Shown piece after piece: positions 43,560-51,460 of a stretch of DNA of 52,233 bases. Position numbers and translations under genes: made by a program. The notes beneath the pieces are model-generated. The model was not told where the DNA came from. It saw nothing but the letters and a program-made list of their open reading frames with translations, and searched no databases. Position 1 is the stretch's first letter. Each line of letters opens with the position of its first letter. Where the stretch lies: NCBI GenBank assembly GCA_902796885.1, contig CADBQY010000061.1:1-52233 (forward strand), in the 5' to 3' direction. The stretch comes from an uncultured Planctomycetota bacterium. Lineage in GTDB: Bacteria > Planctomycetota > Planctomycetia > Pirellulales > Thermoguttaceae.

Positions 43560-46280
43560 ATGTCATCCGTTCCGGACGATGCCAATCATAACCCCGATCC
43601 CCTGAACAAAGAGGTTCAGCCGCAGCCGGAAAGCCAGGCCGCTCCCGCGGCGGATCCGTCCGCCGAAACTCCGTCCGCCGCAGGGGGGACGGAGACGCCG
43701 GGGGAGGGGAACACCGAAAATCAGGCGGCTCCGCCGGCGCCGATCATCGAGCACCGGCTCGACAAGGAGCTGAATTTTGTCGATCTTTTGCAGATCGTCA
43801 AACGGCATATCCTTCTGATTGTTCTGATCATGACCGCCGTTTCGATCGGGGTCGGCTACCGCTACATGACGGCGCAGCGCCTCTATCGGGCGAACGCGAT
43901 TATCCACATCTCGCAGAAAGATTCGGGAATCGACGGGGGAGCCGGTCTGCGCAAGTCGGCCAGGGAAGAGGATTTTCTCAATACGCTGATCGCTCTGCTT
44001 CAGAGCGACGACGTGATCGTCTCGACCTACAACAATATCGCCGAAGACCCGGAAAAGAAAAAGGGCGTCATTTTCAGCGAGTTCGTTCGCGGTTCCGACG
44101 CCTGGAAGCAGTACGTCGTGGCGAACCTGCGGATCAAACTCGGCGGGGAAGGGGAAACGAAAAAAGCGAACGTGCTGAGCGTTTCGTATTCGTCCCCTTC
44201 GCCGAGAGAGGCGTACGTCGTCATTTCGACCCTGCTGGATCAGTTCCAGATCTATTTCGAAAAGCAGTACACCAAAGCGACGAGCGCCGTTCAGCGTTCC
44301 CTGCAGGAAGGGATCCGCAACGTCAACGCCGGGATCGCCGAAACGAATCGTCATCTCAACGATTATCTGGTCGGTTCGTCGGTGGCGATGATCGGGGTTC
44401 AGGAAAGCAACCCGGTCTTGACCCGCATTCAGGAGCTCGAAGAGAGCATCGTCGACCTCGACTACCAGAAGATCCGTCTCCAGAACCGGCTCGATATGAT
44501 CGAAAGCCGGATCAACGGCCGGGATATCGCCGACATTCCCGAAGAGGAATTGATTATTATTCTCGGCGCCGGGAACGAGACGGTCACGGGGATCGGGCAG
44601 GAGCAGTCGATCGCCACGATCACCGCGCTGGCGCGGGGCGGCGATATGACCGACACGCTCGAAAGCACCCTGCTGACCCTCGATTTGGAACAGTCGGCGC
44701 TGATGCTCAAAGAGATGGCCGCGCTTCGCGAACAGAACGTCGGGGAGGACAACCCCCGGATGATCGCCCTGCGGAAGGGGTACGAAGATCTGATCGAGTA
44801 CCGGAAGATGCAGACCGGTCTGGACGAGGGCGAGACGCTGAATCGGATCGGGATATTCACCTATCAGGAATACATGGAGACATATATCAAGGTTCTCCAC
44901 GAACGGATCGACGCGCTGACCGCGCAGCGGGAACGTTTCCAGGAATATATCGACGCTCAGGCCGGGGAGATTCAGGATATCAACGACCATTTCCTGGCGC
45001 TCGAGACGCTCCAGTTCTCGATTTCGTCGCAGAAAGAACTGAGCATGCAGCTCGTGCGCAAGCTCGACCAGGTCAATATTTTGAGCAAATACGGCGGGTA
45101 TAAGATCGAGGTCGTGATGCCGCCGCGCGAACCGACCATCCCCTACGCGCCGAATCGGCTGAAGTACGGGATCCTCGCTCTCTTTTTGGGCGGACTGCTC
45201 GGGTTCGCCACGGCGTTTACGCTCGATATGCTCGACACCACGTTCCGGAACCCGGACTCGGTTTCGACGACGCTGGGGATTCGTCTTCTGGCTCAGCTGC
45301 CGTCGTTCCAACTGAACCGGAAGTACAAGAAGAACCTCGAAAACATTTCGATCGAGCCGGGGATCCCGATCGCGTCTCTGTTTGCGTATCATTTTCCCGA
45401 TTCGCCCCAGTGCGAGACGTTCCGCGCGCTTCGCTCGAAGGTCTTTTTCAACAACCGCTCGAAGCCGCGCGTGGTCCTCTTCACGAGTCCGCATTCCGGC
45501 GACGGGAAGACGACGTTCGTCTCGTCGATGGCGATTATGCTCGCCGAGGCCGACAAGAAAGTCCTGCTGATCGACGGGGACATCCGCAAGCCGGACGTTC
45601 ATAAAAAATTCAATCTGAAAAACCAGGAGGGGTTCGCCGAGCTGTTGGCGGGGACCCATACCGAAGAGGAGCTCGCCCGGCCGACGAAACTGAAGAACCT
45701 TTCGGTGATCACCGCCGGTCTGCAGCGGAAAAATCCGTCGGAAAAGTTCATCGCGGCGAACCTGGTCCAGCTCTTCGAACGGCTCAAGACGAAATACGAT
45801 TACGTGCTGGTCGATTCGTCTCCCGTACTTTACGTATCGGACGTCTGCAACGTCGCCGCGAAAGTCGACGGCGTGATCTACGTCTTCCGGATTCGCCGGA
45901 ACGGTCAGCCCGACGTGACCCAGGGGGTCCGGATTATGGGCGACGTCGGCGCGAACTTTATCGGCTGCGTGGTGAACTGCCATCAGAAGCACCGGTTCTA
46001 CGATCCGACCGCGACGTCGAAAAAGAAGGCGTCTTACGGCTACGGCTACGGGTACGGCTACGGCGGCTACGGATACGGACGCGGCGGCTACGGGTACGGA
46101 CGCGCCGGGGCCTACGGGCCGGCGTACGGAACGCCCTACGGTTCGCCTTACGGGAGCGCGTATACCGGCTACGGATACGGCACCTACGGAAAGAAATACG
46201 GTAATTACGGCGACGACGGGGACGACGCTTCCGAAGGCGGCGGAGCCTCCGGCGGCGGTTCGCCGGAGCAGGAAAGCTGA
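43560..46280 (+). CDS. Polysaccharide co-polymerase/tyrosine autokinase (Wzc type)
   Basis: A 906-residue inner-membrane protein for capsule or exopolysaccharide chain length and export. A disordered Pro/Glu-rich N-terminus (1-65) leads to a first membrane segment (ILLIVLIMTAVSIGVGYRYM, about 81-100). A periplasmic Wzz/coiled-coil part follows, then a second membrane segment (GILALFLGGLLGFATAF). The cytoplasmic BY-kinase has Walker A SPHSGDGKTT (about 643), Walker A' VLLIDGDIRKPD (about 667) and YVLVDSSPV (about 748). From about residue 822 the tail is a GY-repeat with 19 tyrosines within about 65 residues, followed by an acidic Gly/Ser end. Such tails are autophosphorylated in this family, but this one is unusually long and regular. 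No other polysaccharide export gene is adjacent. Confidence 0.92.
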   Translation: MSSVPDDANHNPDPLNKEVQPQPESQAAPAADPSAETPSAAGGTETPGEGNTENQAAPPAPIIEHRLDKELNFVDLLQIVKRHILLIVLIMTAVSIGVGYRYMTAQRLYRANAIIHISQKDSGIDGGAGLRKSAREEDFLNTLIALLQSDDVIVSTYNNIAEDPEKKKGVIFSEFVRGSDAWKQYVVANLRIKLGGEGETKKANVLSVSYSSPSPREAYVVISTLLDQFQIYFEKQYTKATSAVQRSLQEGIRNVNAGIAETNRHLNDYLVGSSVAMIGVQESNPVLTRIQELEESIVDLDYQKIRLQNRLDMIESRINGRDIADIPEEELIIILGAGNETVTGIGQEQSIATITALARGGDMTDTLESTLLTLDLEQSALMLKEMAALREQNVGEDNPRMIALRKGYEDLIEYRKMQTGLDEGETLNRIGIFTYQEYMETYIKVLHERIDALTAQRERFQEYIDAQAGEIQDINDHFLALETLQFSISSQKELSMQLVRKLDQVNILSKYGGYKIEVVMPPREPTIPYAPNRLKYGILALFLGGLLGFATAFTLDMLDTTFRNPDSVSTTLGIRLLAQLPSFQLNRKYKKNLENISIEPGIPIASLFAYHFPDSPQCETFRALRSKVFFNNRSKPRVVLFTSPHSGDGKTTFVSSMAIMLAEADKKVLLIDGDIRKPDVHKKFNLKNQEGFAELLAGTHTEEELARPTKLKNLSVITAGLQRKNPSEKFIAANLVQLFERLKTKYDYVLVDSSPVLYVSDVCNVAAKVDGVIYVFRIRRNGQPDVTQGVRIMGDVGANFIGCVVNCHQKHRFYDPTATSKKKASYGYGYGYGYGGYGYGRGGYGYGRAGAYGPAYGTPYGSPYGSAYTGYGYGTYGKKYGNYGDDGDDASEGGGASGGGSPEQES
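46030..46215 (+). repeat. Tandem Tyr-Gly coding repeat in the kinase tail
   Basis: Degenerate repeats of the six-base unit TACGGN (with some interruptions) encode alternating Tyr and Gly at the C-terminus. Third-position variation (GGC/GGG/GGA) indicates the amino acids, not the DNA, are conserved. Confidence 0.85.
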
Positions 46281-46289
46281 TTTCCTTAT

Positions 46290-46328
46290 CGGCGCGCGTC
46301 TCACGGTGGCGGGGCGCGCGCCGTTTTT
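46290..46328 (+). terminator. Terminator after the wzc-like gene
   Basis: A 9-bp GC stem (46290-46298 with 46315-46323) over a 16-base loop, followed by TTTTT, 9 bp after the stop. Confidence 0.75.
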
Positions 46329-46376
46329 CCGACCGGCGATGAAAACCGCCCGTGATCGGCGGAGAAAGGGGAACGG

Positions 46377-47786
46377 ATGAAAAAGTTTCGGCTTCGTGTT
46401 GTTTTGTGGGGGATTCTCTTTTTTTCGCTTCTCCCAGCCCTGCGCGCTCAGGTCCTCTATGTGGCGGCGGCGGGGGACGCGCGCGACGAGGCGTACGCCG
46501 ACGAAATGCGCGCCGGTCTGACTTTTTTCACATCCCTTTTCGTCGAAAACCTTCCCGCCGAGAACGTCTCGGTCTATAACGCGCCCGATTCGAATTGGAC
46601 CGGCGAGGATATCTCGTCGGCGGACCGGCCGATCGACGCGCTGAAAATCGCGATCGAAACGTGTCCCGCCGGCGCCGACGACGGAATTCTGATCTTCTGG
46701 TTCGGCAAAGGGGGACTGGTGAAAGACGAGTTTTTCTTTTTCGTCAACGAACCGGTCGGCGAAGAGGAAGCGCCGCCTGTTGCGGCGGAAGAGGCGGAGA
46801 CGGCCGACGGCGACGGGGCCGGAGAGAACGACGAGAACGCCGAAGGCGAAAAGAGCGCGCCGACGCCGACATACGCGGCGCGTCGGATTCCCCGCAGCGA
46901 GGTGACGCTCGCGCTGAAAGAAAAAAAGATTCGGTTCGCCGGACTGATGACCGAGTCGAGCAGGCAGTTCAAACGGGGAAACTCGGAAAAGTCCCCGCGC
47001 TACACGCCGAACACCGGCGAGATCACCTCGCTGATGTCAAGTCTTTTTTTCGAAACGCGCGGGTTTCTCGATCTGAATTCGTGCCGGAAGAACCAGACGT
47101 CTCTTCTGATCGGCACGTACGGGAGCCTGATGCTCGAGTCGTTCGGCGAGTTTCTCGAAACGTGCGACTACAAGGCCGCCCGCTGGAGCGACGCGATCGA
47201 CGCGGTGGACGCGCTGACGCGCGAAAATTTCCGCGGACACAAGCAGAGGATCGACGTCTTTTCGATTCCGAAAGAGCCGCACGATCCGCCCCCGCCCCGC
47301 GGCGGGGATTTCGGAGGGGAACGGCATCGTTCGGCGCAAATGTGGCGCGACGACTGGGACGAGATCGGCCGATCGATTCGCGCCCGGATCGATCAGGCGC
47401 CGGACGAGACGTATCCGGCCGACTACCCGGCCGCGCCCGGACGGTTCCGTTCCGAATACTGGTCGGCGCCGGTCTATTACCCGGAGACGGGCGATCTTCT
47501 GATCGGGATCAACGGACGGCGGATTCTGAATTACCGGCAGTATCTCGACGCGATTCAGAGGTCGCCCGATATGATCTATCTGACGGTGATCGATCACCGC
47601 ACCGGTTTCGTCTACGAGATGCGGACCGTCATGGGCCCTCCCGGTCCGGCGATCCGTCTGGGACTGGCTGTGGTCGAAGATCCGTGGGGAGGCGTGCGGG
47701 TCACGAATATCGTACTCGGGTCCCCCGCGGCGCGCTGCCAGTATCTGATCGGGTACCGGCACTGGCGCTACGCGCCGTTCCGGTAG
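46377..47786 (+). CDS. Secreted caspase-like/PDZ protein lacking catalytic motifs
   Basis: A 469-residue exported protein; signal peptide MKKFRLRVVLWGILFFSLLP to about residue 24. Residues about 25-200 follow the plan of C14 caspase-like domains: QVLYVAAAGDARDEAYADEM, then ILIFWFGKGGLVKDEFFFFV, where active relatives have a YxSGHG-type histidine motif, and RFAGLMTESSRQF, where they have a DxCxSG-type cysteine. Both catalytic positions appear lost. An acidic Glu/Ala linker (about 130-160) interrupts the domain. Residues about 375-440 (GDLLIGINGRRILNYRQYLD, IYLTVIDHRTGFVYEM) look like a PDZ domain. Likely a binding or scaffold protein. The caspase relation is inferred by eye and needs a structure comparison. 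Confidence 0.6.
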   Translation: MKKFRLRVVLWGILFFSLLPALRAQVLYVAAAGDARDEAYADEMRAGLTFFTSLFVENLPAENVSVYNAPDSNWTGEDISSADRPIDALKIAIETCPAGADDGILIFWFGKGGLVKDEFFFFVNEPVGEEEAPPVAAEEAETADGDGAGENDENAEGEKSAPTPTYAARRIPRSEVTLALKEKKIRFAGLMTESSRQFKRGNSEKSPRYTPNTGEITSLMSSLFFETRGFLDLNSCRKNQTSLLIGTYGSLMLESFGEFLETCDYKAARWSDAIDAVDALTRENFRGHKQRIDVFSIPKEPHDPPPPRGGDFGGERHRSAQMWRDDWDEIGRSIRARIDQAPDETYPADYPAAPGRFRSEYWSAPVYYPETGDLLIGINGRRILNYRQYLDAIQRSPDMIYLTVIDHRTGFVYEMRTVMGPPGPAIRLGLAVVEDPWGGVRVTNIVLGSPAARCQYLIGYRHWRYAPFR

Positions 47787-47799
47787 GGGACGCGGGCGG

Positions 47800-49860
47800 T
47801 TATTTTTCTTCCTTGAGCTTGAAGAAGACGAGCGCGACCGCGCGCGGTTCGAGCCGGACCTTCCAATTGGCGATTTCTTTGCCGGAAAGGGTCGTTTTCG
47901 AGCCGTCGAGAGACTCGACTTCGTACTCGGCGCTCTTCTTGATTCGGCGGAGAGGGAACGTCATTTCGGATTCGGGAGCTTCGCCCCGGCGGAACGCGAT
48001 GGCGAACCCTTCGTTCTTTTTCCCGTCGTAAAGTTCCCAGGCGCACCAGCAGTTGTTCTCGGCGCCGGTGTTCGGCGTCAGTTGGTAGAAGTCCCCCATG
48101 TAGAGGTCGCTCATTCGCGCCGCGAGATCGAACGACTTTTTCAGCCACGCGGTTTCGTCTTCGGTGAAGGGACGCCAGATGATCCCGCCGTCGAAATCGG
48201 TCGGGGTAAAGACGTTCCCCGACGACAGCACGCTCATCATTCCGTAGTCGTCGCCGATCGCGACGCAGTTGGTTTCGCCCCCCTGGAACGGGAGATAGGG
48301 GATGGTGTTGTGCGTGGCGTTCTGTCCGAGAATGAACGCCGTGTCCCCCTTTTTCCGCCCGATGAAGTAGTCGCTCCGGCAGTAGGCGTGGGCGCGGGAG
48401 GTCATTTCCATGTCGAGCCGCCGTCCGCCGGACGCGCAGTTTTCCTGCAAAAGTCCGGGGAACTCGTCCCGCATTCCGTCGAGGAAGGCGTAGAGTCCGG
48501 TGATGTGCCGCGCCTCGGCCAGCCCGACCCGTTCGGGATTCTCGGCGTCGATCGCGTCCCAGATCGGCTGCGGATCCATGTTAAAGTCTTCCCGGTACGT
48601 GTCGATTCGGTTTTCGCGCATGATTCCGTAGACGGTTTTTTGGATATACTCCAGAGCGCCGGGGTTTCCCAAATCGAGAAGGTTCCCGTGAACATAGTCG
48701 GGATGTTCGGTCAGGACGGGCGCGCTTGACTCCGGCTGAACCCGTTCCGGCTCGAACCAGAGGAGGAATTTCAGCCCCGCGTCGTGCGCCGCGTCGGTCG
48801 CCGGCAGGAGCGTGCCGGTCGGATGGACGGCGGTGTTGACGATCCAGTTTCCCGCGTGGGGCCACCATTCGCTGCCGCAGTTCGGGCGCGGGTCCGCCTC
48901 GTGCGGGTTCCCGTACCAGCCGGCGTCGACCCAGAAGGTGTTGAACGGCATTCGATTTTCGACGGCGTAGTCGATGATCTTGCGCATCATCTCGGGGGTC
49001 TTGTTCCCTCCGCCGGCGGTCAGCGCCATCACCGGCGGGATCACGCGTCCTTCGGCGTCGCGGGGAGACTTAAAATTGACCATGAACCGATGGATCGTCG
49101 TCCGGAACTCCTGTTCCCCCAGATTGGTCGTCATGAGCGCGATCGACGGCTGAAGAACCGTCTCGCCCGGATCCAGACGAAAATGGGTCTTGAGCGTTCC
49201 GGCGCCGATCCGAACGGCGCTTCCTTCGTGGGTGAACGCGGCGCGCCACGAGCCGGTCCATCCGATCGCGAGCATGCAGTGATACGTTTCGGAGGCCGGG
49301 CCGTCGAGAGTCCATTCGATGAACGGCATATAGTCGCTGCTCGAGCGGCCGCTGCGCGTTTCGAACGTGTACGATTCGCCCGGCGCGACGACGCGTTGCC
49401 GCGGCGTAAAATCGTCGGGCGCGCAGAGGGAGCCGGAGACGGCGCTTAGAACCAGATTCTTTTCGGAATCCGGCAGGGAGTAGGTGGTGTCGATCGACCG
49501 GAAATCGTCGATCAGACCGGTCGGCTCGTCCGCGGAGAGATTCGTCAGGCGGACCGCGTATTCCGAAACGGGATAGTTTTTGTATAACTTGTAGGCGACG
49601 TCGACCCGGAGCTTCCCGTCGCGTGAGGTGTAGGCGACGTTCATCCGCGTGAATTCGTCGTTTCCGCCGTCGGGCGTGACCGCGCAGTCGAACGTCTCGG
49701 CCGAGAAGGGGCGGCCGTCGTAGGTAAACGAGAGCTCGTTGAACTGCGGGTATCCGGTCAGATCAGCGGCCCGCGCCGCCGCGGCGGCGAAGATCAAAAG
49801 CGGGGTCAGGAGATAGAAAAACCGGCGCCGGATCGCGCGGAAAAAGAATCGGTCTGTCAT
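47800..49860 (-). CDS. Secreted alpha-galactosidase-like glycoside hydrolase (GH36 type)
   Basis: A 686-residue exported enzyme. The signal peptide follows MTDRFFFRAIRRRFFYLLTP. The N-terminal beta-sandwich (ELSFTYDGRPFSAETFD to about residue 270) precedes a TIM barrel with FNTFWVDAGWYG, LKFLLWFEPERV and TYREDFNMDP, whose Asp is the expected nucleophile. ENCASGGRRLDMEM and RSDYFIG supply the expected acid/base Asp. A C-terminal beta-domain ends the protein. Order and motifs fit GH36/clan D enzymes acting on alpha-galactosides or similar sugars; the exact substrate is not shown. The ATG at 49860 is preferred over a TTG six codons upstream. It follows the UmuD-like gene by 72 bp on the same strand. 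Confidence 0.85.
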   Translation of the reverse strand: MTDRFFFRAIRRRFFYLLTPLLIFAAAAARAADLTGYPQFNELSFTYDGRPFSAETFDCAVTPDGGNDEFTRMNVAYTSRDGKLRVDVAYKLYKNYPVSEYAVRLTNLSADEPTGLIDDFRSIDTTYSLPDSEKNLVLSAVSGSLCAPDDFTPRQRVVAPGESYTFETRSGRSSSDYMPFIEWTLDGPASETYHCMLAIGWTGSWRAAFTHEGSAVRIGAGTLKTHFRLDPGETVLQPSIALMTTNLGEQEFRTTIHRFMVNFKSPRDAEGRVIPPVMALTAGGGNKTPEMMRKIIDYAVENRMPFNTFWVDAGWYGNPHEADPRPNCGSEWWPHAGNWIVNTAVHPTGTLLPATDAAHDAGLKFLLWFEPERVQPESSAPVLTEHPDYVHGNLLDLGNPGALEYIQKTVYGIMRENRIDTYREDFNMDPQPIWDAIDAENPERVGLAEARHITGLYAFLDGMRDEFPGLLQENCASGGRRLDMEMTSRAHAYCRSDYFIGRKKGDTAFILGQNATHNTIPYLPFQGGETNCVAIGDDYGMMSVLSSGNVFTPTDFDGGIIWRPFTEDETAWLKKSFDLAARMSDLYMGDFYQLTPNTGAENNCWCAWELYDGKKNEGFAIAFRRGEAPESEMTFPLRRIKKSAEYEVESLDGSKTTLSGKEIANWKVRLEPRAVALVFFKLKEEK

Positions 49861-49932
49861 GGTCGTATTCGCCTGCAATGTCTGGGGTTGATGTGTGGGA
49901 TGATGTCCATAAAGCGCCGCTCGCGGCGTCTT

Positions 49933-50379
49933 TTAGATAAAGTCGCCGCCGTAGAGCGTGTGAATCCGAAACCGCACGATCGCGTGAACGACGGCGTCGG
50001 GCGTCCGTTGGCGCATGACGGCGCGGTCGATACGGGTCAGCACGACGTTCCCTTCGATCGAACAGAGCGCCAGATCGCCGTCACGGGCGGCCGTTTCGCG
50101 TTCGGCGATCAGGATGTCGCCGCAGAAGATCCCTTCCTCCTCGAACGCGTCGTCGGGAACTTTCACCAGGATCGTCCGTTCGGGATACGGGATCAAATAC
50201 GAGACGATATCGAGCGTCCGGGGATTTTCGTCTTGGGCGGGGGACGGGAACCCCGCGGGAACCGCCGTGTCGAAGAAAGGACACCCGACCCCGCCCTGAG
50301 CGACGAACTGCTCGATCAGCGGGACCAGCGAAACCGGGACTTCGACCAGCCGCGTCGGTTCGTCGTACCTTCGAGCCAT
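49933..50379 (-). CDS. UmuD-like S24-family protein without catalytic dyad
   Basis: A 148-residue homologue of UmuD/LexA-type self-cleaving proteins. The cleavage region Ala42-Gly43 is followed by FPSPAQDE, as in UmuD. The fold motifs are ILVKVPDDAFEEEGIFCGDI and GDLALCSIEGNVVLTRI. Aligned with E. coli UmuD, the catalytic Ser lies 36 residues after the cleavage site and the Lys a further 37; here those positions are Ala78 and Thr115. Both spacings are kept, but neither residue is. Self-cleavage by the known mechanism is therefore not expected. No UmuC/polymerase V gene is nearby. It lies between GDPD and GH36 genes on the same strand. Confidence 0.8.
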   Translation of the reverse strand: MARRYDEPTRLVEVPVSLVPLIEQFVAQGGVGCPFFDTAVPAGFPSPAQDENPRTLDIVSYLIPYPERTILVKVPDDAFEEEGIFCGDILIAERETAARDGDLALCSIEGNVVLTRIDRAVMRQRTPDAVVHAIVRFRIHTLYGGDFI

Positions 50380-50423
50380 ATTCGTTTTAACCTCCCGTTT
50401 CGGACGGCTTTTCGCCGCTTGAC

Positions 50424-51215
50424 TTACTTTTTACGGTAGCATTCCAGCGCGCGGTCGGGGAAGTTGGTCGTGATCGATTCGACCCCCATGTCGTAGAGAC
50501 GCTGAATGTCGTCGGGATTGTCGACCGTCCAGCACCAGACCGAGATTCCCGCTTCGTTCAACCTCTGAACGAGGGTCGGCGTGACGCGGCCGAACTGCAT
50601 GTCGACCACATTTGTATTGCAGTCTTTCAGGGTGCCGATGATCTTTTCGACGATTTCGTCTTCGGAAATCTCGTTGTTGAACGAGCAGAGCCAGGCGCAG
50701 CAGAGTTCGGGCGCCAGCTCGCGCACCTTTTTGACCCGCTCGGCGGAGAAGTCGATCACAACCGCCGTCTTTTCGAGTTCGAACGCGCGAACCATTTCGA
50801 CCAGCTGTTCCGAGAATCCGTCCTCTTTCACTTCGATGATCGGGCGGGTGGCAGTTCCTTTCAGGAGGGTGAGGTACGATTCGAGCGTCGGGATCTTTTC
50901 GCCTTCGCCGGCGTCGAACGCTTCGATTTCGGAATAGGGGATCGTCCCGGCGGCGATATCGTGCCCGGCGGTCCGCTTGAAGTTGGCGTCGTGCATAATG
51001 TAAATGACGCCGTCGCTGGCGCGGCGGATATCGCATTCGGCTCCGCTGGCGCCGACGTCGGCCGCGGCGCGGAACGCCGCGAGGGTGTTTTCGGGCTTGG
51101 CGCCGGAAAAGCCGCGGTGCGCGACGACCGGAGTCGAGGGGATCGGCGGGAACGCGTCGTCGGCGAACAGGGCGGACGACGAGATCAACAAAGCGAGGGC
51201 AAGGAGTTTTTTCAT
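50424..51215 (-). CDS. Secreted glycerophosphodiester phosphodiesterase
   Basis: A 263-residue exported GDPD-family enzyme that hydrolyses glycerophosphodiesters to glycerol-3-phosphate and an alcohol. Signal peptide: MKKLLALALLISSSALFA. Catalytic and metal motifs are VVAHRGFSGAKPENTLAAF, AECDIRRASDGVIYIMHD (Glu/Asp pair and second His) and PIIEVKED. The end (GISVWCWTVDNPDDIQRLYD, GVESITTNFPD) is diagnostic. AAAGGATAACG precedes the ATG. A good promoter lies about 105 bp upstream. The UmuD-like gene follows 44 bp later. Confidence 0.95.
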   Translation of the reverse strand: MKKLLALALLISSSALFADDAFPPIPSTPVVAHRGFSGAKPENTLAAFRAAADVGASGAECDIRRASDGVIYIMHDANFKRTAGHDIAAGTIPYSEIEAFDAGEGEKIPTLESYLTLLKGTATRPIIEVKEDGFSEQLVEMVRAFELEKTAVVIDFSAERVKKVRELAPELCCAWLCSFNNEISEDEIVEKIIGTLKDCNTNVVDMQFGRVTPTLVQRLNEAGISVWCWTVDNPDDIQRLYDMGVESITTNFPDRALECYRKK

Positions 51216-51318
51216 CGTTATCCTTTCAAACGGTTTGGGCGGAAGGCTCCGCGGCGGACGGGACGATTCGGCGGCGCGGAGTATTCCGCGCGTTTCGATT
51301 TTCGCTTTCTACGCCCCC

Positions 51319-51347
51319 ATTCTACCCGAAAGAAAAAACGGTTTCAA
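51319..51347 (-). promoter_or_regulatory. Vegetative promoter for the GDPD gene group
   Basis: The minus strand reads TTGAAA-N17-TAGAAT, followed by GGGGGCG. Predicted leader about 95 nt. Confidence 0.7.
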
Positions 51348-51368
51348 TCGCCGAAACGCTTTCGCTTC

Positions 51369-51397
51369 TTGAACCGGCTCGCGCCGTTTGATAAAAT
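51369..51397 (+). promoter_or_regulatory. Vegetative promoter for the beta-lactamase-family gene
   Basis: TTGAAC-N17-TAAAAT, followed by GGGGGCG, the same context as the divergent GDPD promoter. Predicted leader about 55 nt. Confidence 0.7.
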
Positions 51398-51460
51398 GGG
51401 GGCGATTTGACGTTTTCGTTTGCTTTTAAACTCACGAACCCTATGAAGAAAGGAACCACC

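Noticed and set aside
46030-46215. The TACGGN repeats as a non-coding satellite or CRISPR-like array
   Set aside because: They are in frame inside the kinase gene and vary mainly at third codon positions; there are no spacers.
43563-46304. A 913-codon open frame opposite the Wzc-type kinase
   Set aside because: The plus strand carries complete kinase motifs; the minus translation has none and simply mirrors it.
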